From Fasciolopsis buskii (taxonomy: Eukaryota; Platyhelminthes; Trematoda; Plagiorchiida; Fasciolidae), in assembly GCA_008360955.1 (NCBI GenBank), contig LUCM01000247.1, positions 174,196 through 238,195 of the forward strand: 64,000 bases of DNA, given 5' to 3'. Numbering within the stretch: the stretch's first letter is position 1; each line of letters opens with the position of its first letter. The notes below the pieces were generated by a model that had not been told where the DNA came from, made no database searches, and saw only the letters and a list, made by a program, of their open reading frames with translations. Shown here piece by piece: positions 51,200-64,000 of the stretch. A program made the translations under genes and the position numbers.

Positions 51200-53070
51200 T
51201 TAAGGCGACTTCCATTACCATTTCAGTGACAAAGGCGAAGAGAAAAGATGAAAGCTGGCAACCCTGACAAGCACTAGTTCTCGAGATGAATTCGGTTAAA
51301 CGTCTCCTCTAGAACGAACTCGGCCTTGGCAGTGCGAATATCAAGATTGGGAAACTGAAGTGAACGATTCTGGCGTGTTGTTCAAAGTTAGTCGGTGCTA
51401 CGGGCTTACACGCTCGACTCAGTTGCCTAGTGCAGCCAAATCAGGGACGACAATACTCGTTAGTCTACGGTTGGATATTCTAAAACTGTCGCAAAGTGAA
51501 ATCGTTGTTAATTCAACTACGGCGGGGTCGAAAATCAGTTCGATTTTCACATTTACACACATCTTTCTTGTACTTAAGGACGAACGCTTGCAGAACTAAG
51601 TCCTCTTTGTTTTTCATGTAACAGTATGTTAATTTTTCTGTAAATCGGTATAACCACCAATTCGCTTGAGTCCTTGGGAGTGTTCTCTTGTGCAGATTGA
51701 CCTTAAGAGTTTTGATAACTCCGATGTCAACTTTTCGCTACCATCATCGAAGAAGGACGAAAATAGCACATATGGCAAAGTTGACTTATGGCATTTCAGT
51801 AAATATGTCTGCCTAATAAATTACGTTTCTGATCGAAGAAAAGTATCTATCCCAATAGTTCCACTTGGATACATAGAGGGAAAGCTTACTGTGGCTTCGG
51901 AACAGTTATACACCTCCCTAAATTTCCTGCCCATCATTCCGACTATGGCTTCTGAAAGTTAACCAGTAATGTGTCGGATTATTTGAGCACCCCATGTGGA
52001 GATGGCTTCTGTGGACCATGATTCCCACCGCAGACAACTGCAGCCTTTTCCATTTTTCCACAAGTCACTATCTACCACTCCTCACGCGCACTTTTCTGAC
52101 TCGCGTTTAGCTGATTTCTACGCAAATATGCACCTCAATGAATGCGGCATCCGGAGCGGACGAATCTGACAGCATCCAACAGAGCAAGCAAAGTGGAAGA
52201 TATCCAACGTTTCAGAGATTCACACGATCTGCAGTTCCTTGTGGTTGCTGTCGCTCAGCGCAGCGCTCCTTTGGTCTGTTCCCAAAGTTTGCTCAGATCA
52301 CGGCGATTATCGACTAGAATCAGCTGTAGAAGAGAACTTGTCTTCCAGTTGGTACAACCACAGATTATGCGCGATCAAAGGCGCACGCGAAATAAAGCAC
52401 AATCTGAGTCCACAGGTGTGGTCGAGAATGGCTGGCAGTCTTCAATTGGTCTCTGCTATCGGCAATCAGCAACAGTTTTATCATTCTGAGGAACGAGGGT
52501 CCCAGGTTAATTTTCTGATAGTAAAATCGGTGTTTTTTAGAATCATTCCGTGGTCAAAGCAAACCTCCATGATGAGGTGAGGATAGAAGATCTGCATCCG
52601 ATATGTTATTCTGTCATCACTAATCAACCGCTTTTAGTGTTATAAACCCCAGAAACGACCACAATCTCTGAATTAATCGACATAAGACCCGGTAGAACTT
52701 CTAGTCGGTTTCTAAAGACCTGTGAACAGCATAGACATACATTTTTGACACACAGACAATGACATTTCAGTCAATTGCCATCGACAAGTACAGAACCGTC
52801 CAGCTGAACTAAACGAACGATAGTTGACTGGGATCCAGTATAACAGTGCAATCTTAGCTCCAGTGCTCAAAATGATTCCAAAGCCAGAATGAATACAGGC
52901 ACTTGAGACCGGATCATCCGACTCCCGAAGAGTGAACCAAGAAGTGAAGTTGTATTTGGAGTAGCTACAGAAGTATTGTATGCACGTTTCAAAGACAGCA
53001 TGCATTTGTTTCATGCTTTCTAGCCAGTGAAGTTTGCTGCCCCTTCTAGTTGAGCGTAAGTACATTGGAG
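51200..53070 (-). mobile_element. Decayed APE-RT LINE, related to the 33-38 kb element
   Basis: On the minus strand, 53065-52712 contains GFGIILSTGAKIALLYWIPV, which aligns with GVGIVLSEKTEAALLDWIPV of the element at 36 kb. Lower down, about 51269-51204, is QGCQLSSFLFAFVTEMVME, which matches RT motif RQGCPLSPFLF. The order APE then RT fits one minus-strand insertion with most of the middle scrambled by stops. Further decayed sequence may continue to either side. Confidence 0.68.
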
Positions 53071-56000
53071 GCAGCTAAGTGAACTATACGCTTAAACCTA
53101 AGAACTGCATAAAATTAAATTCACCCCTACTACTAATGCTAACGACGAATGAATCTATGCAATCGCATTTTGTCACAACGACTTGCACAGCCCCTTAGGG
53201 ATGAAGGTCGGAACGGTTCCAAACAAAAGAATGATGCGTGCGTTTCGGTGATTGACAGTTCTTATCTCCCCTTAAAGCAGAAGAGGGGTTTTCTTTGGGA
53301 AAACCGACCGCGTTCTTGGACGCAAAATTCCCACCTACAAAGCTTTAACCAAGCTTGGAACATCTGAGCAAAAATACCTGTAACTCCCCACTCTGCTAGA
53401 TTCAATGGTCAAGGAACTCTTGACTGCCCTGAAGGGCGGCCGATGCAGTATAGAATTTATTTTTGCGATTACCTAGAATTGTGGGCAAGTACCTCCGAAA
53501 TTTTATTCTCTGTGCTGTAGAACGTTTAGCAACCCTAAACAAGGCCTTTGGTTTTGAAAACCCCCTGTCCGCGAAGCAGATGGTTGCCTATGTCGAAGCA
53601 CATCTGCTCGGACTAGTTATTATTCAACCATTTCTCCAACTGAGTTACCAGCTCAAGTCACTCCCCAGCCTGTAGGACTAGGGGGTTACGTCGTCAGACC
53701 TCTACTATTGAATCTTTCAGAGAGGATTAAATTTTTGGCTTCAGGTAATCCATCCTGTATATCTCAGCAGGTCGTGTAAGCAACCAGGACGTCACGCCAA
53801 GTATGAGAACAGCTTCACTGTGGTGGGTAACTGACATCAATTCTATGTGACAGAAAAAGCACAAAGGTGAGAGAACTAGTTATATTTGAAGATTAAAAGT
53901 GCTATACGTTTTTCTCAAGATTTATGCTATGTAATGTTTTCAGAGATTACCTTGCATTCGCTCGGTTGTGTGTTAAGGTTTCTCCTTTCTCATTTCCCGT
54001 TTTAGAAGGAGATAAGTCAATAAACCTTTTGAAAACACGGTTCAGTTTTGTCATAGTGTAAGCAGGTCATATCTTATCAGAATTATTCTTGTAAATGTTT
54101 CACTTTGGGTAGAGGCACCTGGCATCAACCATTATCCTATCTGGTTTTCCAAATTGGTAAATCATTCGAGCTTATTGGCTTTCTCATCTAATATAGTGCA
54201 TTTACTTGGTTCCGAATTTCAATATTTAGCACCAAATAGGAAATGGCATTATCATTTTGAGCAATCGATAAGCTTGAATGATTACATAATGCTCTGTTAG
54301 AGACGAAAGTTATCAGAAGTGCAAGGTAATACTAATGCATCCTAGTACGGGGGTGTACCTCATTCTCATATACTGGAAAACAATTTAAACGTACACCTCG
54401 AATGTTTCACTGGTGTTGAAAATTGGTCTTGATCGTAGTTTAGATTGCTTGTTTGCCTGAGTTTGCAAGAAGCAATATTCGCTTTTATCTTATGAAAGTT
54501 TAGTGGTCAGTCGATTTTAAATCATCCAAGTGCATCCGCGGTTAACTGTGATCTTCTGGTTTTATGAGGTTCACACCAACTGCTTAACAGCCGATCTTGA
54601 GTTGAAGACTCCGCATTTTTGATTTTCCAGTTTTGAATTTGGTAAATCGACCTCTGTTGAATACTATGGAAGAGATTATAAAAATTACGGAAAGCTTTCA
54701 TTATATTACATTCACTGCCTATCCAACGTAACTAAAGGAAAGCTCGGTATCCAGACGTCCCATGCAATCGCTCATTGCAGAAACAGTGAGGTCTTTTACA
54801 ATGAGATCAGTGAGAAAAAATGAGGAACAATGAGATCGGTACCAAAAGCATAAAAATCAAGGCAAGAATGTGATCATTTTTGGGTTCGAATTTCTGTATT
54901 AGGAAAGACTAGAAGAATGGTGTGCACCTAAATATACCAAGGTAAACCAACCACTGGAAAACGTGATACACTTTCTCGAGTTCTCGTCGGCGAGGATCAA
55001 GGTGAACAAATATTTGTGTAAGTCCAGCAGTCAGACTTCCAGGAACTGAGCTTTTGTCCGCAGCGGCAAATTTTAGGTAGGCAGACATCATGAGCAAAAA
55101 GTTAATGTATTCACTTCATACCCATAGCATTCAATAAGGCTGACTATCAACCTATTAACATAAACCTCATAAATCGAGCAGATTACAGTCAACCAAATCT
55201 GTGCTCAGATGATGTCATTCTGAATGGTGCTGAAACTTTGGGGACATGGAAATGCTGATAACTTCTGCAAGTTGATGGTTACTGAGTCAGGACTATATTG
55301 CTGAAGTAAATTCAATTTTATTCGTATATGATTCGCGCTGCGTGCCGACAGCAATCAGGAACACTAATCACACCAACAGAATACGTCTGGAATTTACCTT
55401 GAAATATGACTGTCCGATTTTCGAAGTGTTTCATTTGGGCACATCACCGGATCGAAAGTTCACCTAAGTCTTTTGCCTGCAAAATGTGAAGATTTCATCG
55501 AAATATAAACAACAATTTTCGGCTTACTTGGAAAATGTTTTTATTTTTGGGTTATGACGAATGAGGCTACTTGCTTCCTCCACAATTAATGTGTCCATGT
55601 ATTGAGTTTTCACTGACAATGACCGTCTAACCTAAGATCAAATTAAGTTCATTTGCGCCTCACGATCTATTCACGCTTTTACCAAAAAAATCGTTAATTC
55701 ACTGCAGTCACCATGGTCATGTACAAAGAAAGTTTCTATATAAGTGTGACAATGTGACGTCATCGGGCTCAGTCGATAATGAATAGATTAAGATGAGTGA
55801 GTAGACCTCGACTGGTAATAATTTCCGATTCGATTAAAAAAAGCCAAAGGAAAATGCTCCTTTTGGCTGTGCCGCTCATTCTTGGTCAACAATCCCTGTG
55901 CTACATTTTGTTATGTGGTATTTGACTGCATTTTATGTTCTACATAACTTAGTACTCCCCTGGTCCCACTTGGAAACACTGAAATTTGAATTTTGATGTG

Positions 56001-58089
56001 GTGGACTCAATCCGTTATTTATGCACATTACTTTCAACGACAATCAAACTGACACTGCGTTTGTGGGTTTTCAAGGACCGTTCTAGTCGTACACCACCCA
56101 ATAAATTGCGATCAACAAATCGCAAAAATATGAAAATAAACCGGTACTTCTTCCAATTTTCACTAGGGACTCAGCCTAGATCATGTTCATTCGGTGTGAC
56201 ATACGTCAATACGCAACACGTGAAGAGTGAACACGCATTCATTATCGTCAAGCCCGTCACGTCAGTCAAAGTGACAAGCGGAAGTGCAAAAAGTCCATCC
56301 ACTCTGTAAACCAGTAGGCGAAAAATGAGAATGGACGAACTCACATCGTAAAATTTAGTAATAACTAAATTAATACGTCAAAAAATAAAAATGATGCTAG
56401 TAAAATAGTGTCAATAGCAGTAATAAGTTTCGCCAGAAGCTATCCACCCAAAGTGATGTCAGTAAGTGTTGATCGTCACAAACGAGTCAGTTATGGCGCA
56501 ATATAAAGCACTACAATAGTTTTTTTCGGTGGGTGTTCATTGAGGCATGGAGGACGGTACTGATCTGGATATCGGTAGTTTAGGCGAAATTGAAAATTAT
56601 ATACCGAAAGTCCTGGTAACATATGGATACCTATAGTTAGGGGAAATAGCTATACGGGATAATATGTAGAACAACTACTTCGCCTAAGAAGTTTCAGTGC
56701 TTGAAGATAACTGAGATGGATAAACCATACCGTTACAAAGGCGGTATGGGAATTTATGTTGTTTTATTTCCGAGGGTTTCGACTGCATCTGTAATGCAAC
56801 GGTGACAGCGATTCATCGTATGACAAGGAAGAAAAAGTTGAGTCAGTTATCCAGATAGTCTGCTTCAGGCAACAGAATAAGTCAGGACAACAAATGATCT
56901 GGTATGGGTATTAGGGGGATGACGAAAATGTTGGTTGATGAGGCAGCGACAAGGGGTGGATAACTTGCAAAAGACATGAAATTACCCGAAAGTGTAAAGA
57001 AAAGCGAAAAACTGGGAACAGGTGCCAGAAAAATCTATCATGCTAAAGCAAGGTCCATAATTATATTTATTCTGCCTGCCCGTAAAATCGGACAGAGCAA
57101 TCTATCTGTCACGCTCCGGGTAATGTGCAATAGTCTGTCCAGTTTACCATGGTGGCCTAATGGAACCCGGACAAATGGAATGAGCTTACACCATGTGTCA
57201 CTCAAATGTCTAGACGCTATAGATTATATGCTACCTTGAAGTGGTTACCATAAAAATTCCAAGGTGTGTTAGCTGGCAGGCACATCCAGTTGTCCCTAGC
57301 CAAGTGCAAATGTGATCCAGAATGATATTAGATTTAGAACTACAGTGGAAATGATTATTTGGTATGTTATCATTGGAAAGTATATATGAGGACGAAGAAG
57401 GTAGTTGCTGTTTACTCGTTGGTAAATTTTTACCTCTTAAGGAAAATGATGTGGTGCGAACATATTCTTAGCACCGTCTTGGGTAATAATGCCAACTACG
57501 CAAACGTTTTGTCGTATTCCACAAAGACCATGCTAGACTTCCGTATTCGATGGGGCAACTTCTCAGTCAGTTAAAAAGAGAAAGACATCTTCCCGGGTTA
57601 TATCAAAAAGGTGCCTCGTGAATTTCAGAAGACAGAAGCTCTAAACGTGCGAATATCAGACTCACATGTGGAAGGTGCTCTTTGTCCGTGATTGGCCTGA
57701 ATTACACGATAAATCAATTTCTAGAAAGGGAGATCAACCATTCTCTTTATATTTCACAGAACACCACAGTTCGTTTCTTACTCCGTTTTAGCAACAGTAC
57801 ATGTCAAAAATATTAAGTGTCAGTGGAAATGGAAACCATGGTGAATATGGTGGCCAGATAACCTAGTGTTTATCTGAAATCGTTTTTGTGGATAATCCAC
57901 TTCGCTTCGGGATTGCGAGTATAATGGCCCATCATCCGACGAATGCGCCGCTAAATAGGAACTGCATATTTCAAGTTCATAGAACAGCAACTTGCAAATG
58001 TCGTCTACTGGTATACGGTGATGTAGCTAGTTGAGTAAAACAATCAAAAATGGTGGTAACAGTTTTACAGAGTTGCATATATATTTCAC

Positions 58090-58345
58090 AAAATAATTCA
58101 CCATGTGATGTTATCACTCAGCTCACCATAAAGAAACCATGGAGGCACTGTACAGCTGTTTCATCCTTGTTAGGAATCAGCAGCAGTGCACATCCACCGC
58201 GCCCGAACTGGGACGCGAACCCGAACAAGGGCGAACGATTCTGAGTCGAACGCCTTAGCCATTACGCTACCGGGCAGGCTCTCCGCGGTTTGTTCAACTT
58301 CACCACATGATGATGTTGCACCTACTCGTCACTGATTTGCACGGT
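58090..58345 (-). mobile_element. tRNA-derived SINE, single copy
   Basis: Same family as the paired SINEs near 11 and 14 kb, as a single unit in minus orientation. On the minus strand it has GTAGCGTAATGGCTAAGGCG as A-box region and GGGTTCGCGTCCC as an intact T-arm/B-box, then the family tail ending near CACATGGTGAATTATTT. It differs from the other copies at several percent of positions, so it is a separate insertion. It probably depends on a partner LINE for movement; none can be assigned. Confidence 0.82.
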
Positions 58346-58732
58346 ACTGTCCGCTAGCACACAGCAATCGATCTCAGTATAAAAACAAGTCAGAGCCTGA
58401 ATCTTATTCATATCCCAGACAGGTTTAATCTTCTGGCGTGACAATCCAATGACCTACCTAAAAAACGAACACAGGCGGAAATTCTACAACATTTTAGAGC
58501 AACGGGGTAAAAACAATTGGATACAGGAGGTATAGGACGCCATATCAAAATGACCAAAGTTACTGAAGGCCAATGGCAGGCCCATCGGTTGTTACTGCTT
58601 ATTGATGCCTATTTGTTAGCGATAGGTGCTACAAGTTATCTTGAATAAGCTTCACTTCTTCCTAGGAAGTTCGTAAAATGTCATGGTAAGGATATTCCTG
58701 TGATGTCCTAACTTGGATACCGAGTAAACTAA

Positions 58733-58749
58733 ATATATATATATATATA
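58733..58749. repeat. Short (AT)8 microsatellite
   Basis: Uninterrupted AT dinucleotides, flanked by AAA and AGTGG. Confidence 0.9.
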
Positions 58750-60314
58750 GTGGATCCTGCAAGCCTTCCTGTTGGCTTGGAAAGCGAAGCCCAGCGAAAT
58801 ATTTGATGTTTCATAATAAGGCTAAATAGATCACACGCAGAAATCCATGATTATTTTGAGTTGTTCTAATTTCTGTAGGTTTAGAGAACCTTGCTGTGGG
58901 ACTACTGCAAGATATTTGACCAAGGGACTGGAAAATCAATGCCTTATTAATGAAAATGTTTTACTTCCTTGATTCAGTTGCAGCTCGGAATTTGCCCCAT
59001 AAAAGAACATGAAAAGATATGCGTATGGAAATGGGCACTGTTGATCCCAACTGGATCATAGTGATGGAGATCACCAGTATTTCGGATATCTTGCAAATGA
59101 ACATGTTGATCAGATTTTTGCTTTTTTATTTTCGTGATAGAGTGTCACAATTCATGTGAAACACTGTGTGATATTTGGTAGAAAATTTTATTAGACACTA
59201 CCCTCAGTGTAAGGCATAAAAAGGGGATAAAGCAAATTATCTGCGCAACTTAAAATTAACCAAATATTCTCTCATCTGTTCATCCCGAAATATGTTTTCT
59301 CTTGGTTGTTAGCATAAAACTCTCATGTGGAGAAATAAATTCTAATCATGTCACCTTATAAAGTTATGCACTTATATATTAAACACGACAGCCGACGTAA
59401 TATCTAAGAGGCCGCCTATGGTAAAAACGATGGTCAAGCCTGATTCTACTTGGGGCAATTCTGAGTCCGAACCCCGTCAAAGCAGGTAAGGCCCGATTTT
59501 GGATGCCTCTGATTTCCTATGGTCTTCTTACACACTCGATGGTGTGCCGTATTACAGAATGAGTGAAGGAGGTAGCTGAAGGTGATGTTAGGTAAATGTC
59601 AGGGGTATTCCATTTTGTGGGAAGCTCCATACCGTTCTCTTTCTGGTGATCTTTCTGGGGTTTTCGTTCAGTTACCGCGGTGATTCCTACAATGATAAAA
59701 CAAGTGTGAGCTATAATGCACATTTATTAAAGAACAACCTGGTTTACTTTAATTTTTGAACGGTCAGTTACTTATCTGCAATCCATACTAGTGGCAGCAC
59801 AGCGAGATAGAAGCTTTGTATTGAACTGAACACCTAATTTATATGTGAACCCTTTGGGAACCCGTTGGAGGAACAGTCAAGTGCACTAAGTTTGGCTCCA
59901 CCAGAAGTTACAAACAAGTGTTTATATGAATTAGCGGAAAAGAGTTAATACATCAGTAATTTGGGGATGACTGAGAATCAAATCAAGTAAAGTTTACAGG
60001 AACATCTTCTGGACAATGTTTCAAGTTTCCATGACGGGACGGGACGTCACGGGACGAAATTTTGAATGTTTTAGGAAGTAAATTTGGAAATTTGCAAACT
60101 TCTTGTATGATTTCCTAGCACTATCCACGAAGGGACCGTTTAGTTCGCTGTATTTAGTCACGTGACATTAGGATAACCGGAAATAAAAACCGTCGTTCTA
60201 AACAAGTCATGATCAGCAGGTGCTTCACCATTGACGGTCGATTAACTACAAATTGGTGTGAATTCCCGTCAATGAATGCTGAATAGTTGGTTGTAAGAAA
60301 TCAACTTACGGAAA

Positions 60315-60359
60315 ATGGAACTGGAGTTTCCACAGCCCCCCACACTTCAAGGTTCTCAG
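60315..60359 (+). CDS. Possible short first coding exon (MELEFPQPPTLQGSQ)
   Basis: ATG in the context GGAAAATGG, 15 codons, then the donor GTTAGT. It is placed just upstream of the coding-like exons at 60.8-62.5 kb, but its phase 0 end does not fit the exon at 60841, so the link is speculative. Confidence 0.2.
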
Positions 60360-60840
60360 GTTAGTTAGAATTCCAATATCAATGGCATTTAGATTTTGTC
60401 AGTTGCATAATTCATCGGGATAGAAACAACCCTACGAAGTCAGTCCGGGTTGATAGCTGAGCCAGGAGAATCACAATTGTGCACCGTTAGGTGCGCGTTC
60501 ACGTAAAATTTAAGTTTGATTGTTTTGACTGTAGCATGCTTGTAAATTGGAAGAAATGAGCATGCCGTTAGTCCATAAAGTTAGCAACAACTAGAAACTA
60601 GTAAGTAAACATTGCACCGGACTTTTGCAATTGTGCTGAAATTCCAAATAAGGGATGCATAAAGGCACAATATTTTAATTCTCCACCATATAGCTGTCGG
60701 AATAGATTCACTTGTAAACACACCCTGACCTACTACCATACAATTCATCCACTTAATTTGGGACTACAACCTCGTCAGCAGTTACTTGGTTTATATAGAT
60801 AAGGAAACTGGGGGAAAGTCCTTTGTTTTCTCCTGAATAG

Positions 60841-61035
60841 ACGTTTTCAAGCGTATTCCTTCGGTGTATATCAAAATACTCAAGGTTCTCGACTTTATGA
60901 AAGAACTAAAACTCAAATGAAATCCCGCCTCACATTTGCACTGCCACCAGGAACTAGAATACTACACCAACATCATAAGTTATTTGAGCTTCTCTTGGTA
61001 GAAGAACACGGAAGAGTTGAAGAAGCCGAAATCTT
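60841..61035 (+). CDS. Unrecognised coding-like exon (candidate gene at 60-62.5 kb)
   Basis: Acceptor CTTTGTTTTCTCCTGAATAG and donor GTGAGT. One base, then 64 codons, then two bases. The frame holds RFQAYSFGVYQNTQGSRLYE, RTKTQMKSRLTFALPPGTRI and HKLFELLLVEEHGRVEEAEI. Strong splice sites and a soluble, charged composition support a real exon. No domain is recognised. The next coding-like exon (61668) needs a different phase, so at least one exon between them is missing or a boundary is wrong. Confidence 0.45.
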
Positions 61036-61667
61036 GTGAGTTACTTTGAATATCATGTGAGTTGTCTACCCCACTCAAACGTTGAATTTAACTCCTGAAT
61101 TGCTTAAACTTTTGTCACCATTATAATTGTTAGTGAGGTATTGCAATCACCAAGCAATGCTAATTTTTACTGTCTATGAATAAAATTGTTACTGTGAACC
61201 CTGTTTCTGAATTGCAAATTATGAACTTTTAACTAAATGGGGATTCTCAATAACTGAATAATTTACTCACATGTCATGCGGATTTCTGTGTTGCTACTGT
61301 GGCATTCCGATAATGAAAAACGTAAGACTGACGAGTGATTGAAACTGGTAACTTCTCTATTACTATGGGATGCTTTCAGGTATTATGCCGTTTGAGTAGT
61401 CTAGACGTGACGTATGATGATGCCTAGAGACTAATAGAGCAAATGGACATGGTGATGTTGAAAATTTCTGTGAATAATCAGTTTTGGAAACAAACAATGG
61501 ATGGTGCCAATATCTTGCAGTAATCCTGGAACCAATAAGAATTTGTTAAAAAAAAATTTTACTGAGTAAATGATTTAACGTGGAACGGCTATTTTAAACT
61601 CAAAAGAGATTTTTCCGAACCTTCCTAGAAATAGCCCCGCTAAAGCAGGACTAATTTTATGTTATAG

Positions 61668-61801
61668 GTGTTCCATTACTGAAGATCAAAGAGCGTGAAC
61701 GTCTTTCATCGGTTCGCGCGCATTTAAACAAAAATTCAAACATTAGTCCTCCTTTTGTGCTCCGAACAAGCTTCGAACAAGCGTTGGACAGTGCTTTCAA
61801 C
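61668..61801 (+). CDS. Unrecognised coding-like exon
   Basis: Starts after TTTTATGTTATAG. Two bases, then 44 codons: VPLLKIKERERLSSVRAHL, NKNSNISPPFVLRTSFEQAL and DSAFN. The donor would be GTGGTT, which is weak. Ending in phase 0, it joins in frame to the candidate exon at 62163. The charged helical composition differs from surrounding intron frames. Function unknown. Confidence 0.38.
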
Positions 61802-61928
61802 GTGGTTTTTCTTAAAATTGTCTAAAAGTGACCGTCCCCGGAGATTCACCTGTCACCAGCTAACGGAGAAACAAAAAAGCTAACAACACTGGACAAACCA
61901 CGAAAAAAATCCTAGTTGATTGGCCGGC

Positions 61929-61964
61929 CAATTTATTCCCAATTTATTCCCAATTTATTTTAGT
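61929..61964. repeat. Three tandem copies of an 11-mer (CAATTTATTCC)
   Basis: CCAATTTATTCC recurs twice and a third partial copy ends in TTTTAG. A small tandem array in intron-like DNA. Confidence 0.85.
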
Positions 61965-62162
61965 TTAACTCGAACTAAATATCCACCACCGTTGCGCCGA
62001 ACTCACATTCGCAAACCAGCTTTAAGGCCACTGGTTTATCCTAATACAAACGGCTAAAACGAGGTCATCACTAATAGTTTTGCCAGATGGCCTAGTGTGA
62101 AAAGTCTTCTTTAAATCACAAACAACTTGTGAGAAATACCCCTCGGGGCTCAGGACCATTAG

Positions 62163-62491
62163 GATTTAGAAAATACACTGAATCGACTAAAGCTGCAACA
62201 ACGTGAATATTGCGATTTAACATGGAAAATAACAAAATTTTCGTCAAAATTAGGGCTTCGAAAATTGCCAGACAAATGGGAAAAAGTAGAAGTTAACAAT
62301 CTCAGTCACAATACTCCAGTGGCTCGAATGCACGAATGTCTTTTCCAAATTCATCGCATAAGAGCTGATACGGCAAAATACACAGGCTGTGTAATGAACG
62401 GGTTAAAGCCGACTGGCAGCCAACGAAAACGAAATGCTAGACTGATCATTCACAAAATCAAACTCTATGCAATTTGCTTGGAACGATCAAG
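62163..62491 (+). CDS. Unrecognised coding-like exon, basic and helical
   Basis: Follows ACCATTAG in phase 0 and is open for 109 codons: DLENTLNRLKLQQREYCDLT, WKITKFSSKLGLRKLPDKWE, ARMHECLFQIHRIRADTAKY and KRNARLIIHKIKLYAICLER, ending at AG|GTATTT. The frame stays open beyond the donor, but into a (TA)n tract that would encode only Ile-Tyr repeats, so splicing near 62491 is preferred. Rich in Lys and Arg, with heptad-like Leu spacing. No family recognised. Confidence 0.42.
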
Positions 62492-62618
62492 GTATTTACA
62501 ACACTCAGACGCACATATATATATGCATTCAATTACTTATTCACGTTTGACAACCAGTCATAGTTTGGATCGAAACGTCACAATATTCGTTATAACTCAG
62601 CGTAAGCCCCCTAGCCTC

Positions 62619-62619
<1 letters not shown>

Positions 62620-62679
<60 letters not shown>
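62620..62679. repeat. (TA)n microsatellite
   Basis: About 60 bp of alternating TA with one G interruption near 62639. It lies just past the last candidate exon of the 60-62.5 kb gene. Confidence 0.97.
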
Positions 62680-62683
<4 letters not shown>

Positions 62684-62699
62684 TGACAGAGGTCCAATC

Positions 62700-64000
62700 A
62701 GACATAAACCGACCCGGTGAGTTTTGAAGTCAATTTCTCATTAGCATCGACCGATCGCCTTTTACCTTGACTCTTGTGCAAGCAGCTTCAGTGTTCCTTC
62801 TCGGCAGTCCCGTCGTTCCGGCGATTCTGGAGCTCACCAAACGGAAACGCGAAAATAAATAATCCGAATTGCAGAACCACTTCCAAGGTCCGTCTCTAAC
62901 AACTGCTGCAATCCTTTACGACAACTAACGATGAAAAATAAAGTTTATTCTTGAAATATTCACCTAAGATATTGGCTCGCATAAGAGGTGCACACATTCA
63001 GAAAGAGTTAATTTATTTCAAACCGTCAATTCATTCAGTTTAACATAAATTTAGTGGGATAAAGCCATTCCGACTAGTATTTCCTAATGTTATAACGATT
63101 GGTTTTTCGAAAAGCTTTTTTCTCTGGAATCTGATATGCTCAACAGGCGTCTGAGAAACCGATTTATTTATGGAGGACGTGTAAATGCCTACGTAACAAA
63201 TGACTGAACGACTGGCTGGTCACTGCCAACTAAACCACAGGAATCTTAACGTTTTCACAGCTTGTGACTGGAGACCAATTTCCTCGTTCAGAATACGTTA
63301 AGTGTAGTTAACCAAGTATATGACATTACTTGTATCAGAAGACACGAGTAAAACGAAAATCACCTTGTTTGCTTTAAAAGTGATAAATAAATAACCTCAT
63401 GTTTCAGATGGCATTTAGGAAAGTGCAATCTAAATCTAGATAAAGACGACCTAGCTGTACACCTTGGATGAAGATCAAAGTGACAGATTTTGACGAGAAG
63501 CGTGCATAGCGATGGATCTAAACACTCCTTTAAAGGAAGCATGTACAAAAGCTTAACAAATTCCGCTTAGGAACTGCACAAGAAAATATATCATCCCAGA
63601 ACATGTATATTTGTGATGACATTCTGTGCATCAGCCATATCAGATCTTCATTTCAGGCTTAGATCACCATCCTAAGTTTTGTCAATTAACTTGCTCAAAG
63701 AGCTCGTTGACCTGAACCTAGTGGGTGACGCTACTTATACGGAGTGCAATTTGTGATCTTCTGAAGCAAAACCGAAGTAAGGTTGACGTTTCACCGGTAG
63801 AATCCGTGTAAAATACTAGTCCGAATCTTGCGATGATAATTTTTCTATGGAACCACGCGAGAATCTACAGGACAATGTTCTGAAAACGAACTGTCGGAAA
63901 ACTTGATTGGTGTTAATAATAGTCCGATGAATAATATCTGGCAGGAATAGTAATAATCTTTCACCAAGTTTCTCGAGCACCACGTGCACGAGTTTTTGAA
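62700..64000. other. No feature recognised
   Basis: AT-rich, only short chance frames. It may hold further introns or the 3' region of the 60-62.5 kb candidate gene. Confidence 0.4.

Larger units (their letters stand above)
53071..60300. other. Non-coding DNA with decayed repeats
   Basis: Short broken frames at 53.1-53.7, 56.0-56.3 and 57.0-57.6 kb look like old repeat debris. The SINE at 58.1-58.35 kb is the only clear element. A 23-codon ATG stretch at 56547-56615 (MEDGTDLDIGSLGEIENY) ahead of a weak GT donor is noted but unsupported. Confidence 0.4.

Noticed and set aside
59400..59490. GAGTCCGAACCCCGTC as a SINE B-box
   Set aside because: No matching A-box or second copy in the window.
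1..64000. CRISPR arrays, bacterial operons or phage elements
   Set aside because: No spaced direct repeats or dense ORFs; the sequence has eukaryotic intron-exon structure throughout.

Overview
The window looks like nuclear DNA of a parasitic flatworm, probably a trematode. The reasons are AT-rich sequence, a highly conserved animal gene split into short exons by introns of up to about 11 kb, tRNA-derived SINEs, and many decayed endonuclease/reverse-transcriptase (APE-RT) non-LTR retrotransposons of the kind that fill trematode introns. The lineage is an inference; no rRNA or mitochondrial marker is present. Two stretches of N (one base at 11491, 25 bases at 37236-37260) show that this is a gapped draft scaffold.

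The main gene is an AMP-activated protein kinase gamma subunit (PRKAG family) on the + strand. I traced seven coding exons (9733-9869, 9915-10101, 21022-21203, 28625-28831, 32381-32461, 32946-33020, 44408-44590). Their phases agree, and together they give a continuous family-like protein of about 349 residues with all four CBS motifs. The exon(s) carrying the start codon were not found.

Layout. 1-9.2 kb: no confident host gene, but remnants of at least three LINEs in both orientations. 9.7-44.6 kb: the AMPK gamma locus. Its second intron in this list holds two copies of a 721-bp block, each containing a head-to-head SINE pair. Between them is a 2-kb segment with an isolated RasGAP-domain exon (SynGAP/DAB2IP type); the first copy stops at an N, so this segment may be a misjoin. 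The last intron holds an antisense APE-RT LINE (about 33.4-38.1 kb), which is interrupted by a duplicated, indel-rich stretch and a gap. 44.6-64 kb: mostly non-coding DNA and decayed repeats, with two sets of unrecognised but coding-like + strand exons (50711-50972; 60.8-62.5 kb), a second antisense LINE fragment (about 51.2-53.1 kb), another SINE (58.1-58.35 kb) and a long (TA)n tract (62.6 kb).

The only functional system I can name is AMPK energy sensing. The Ras GTPase-activating exon would belong to a different gene.
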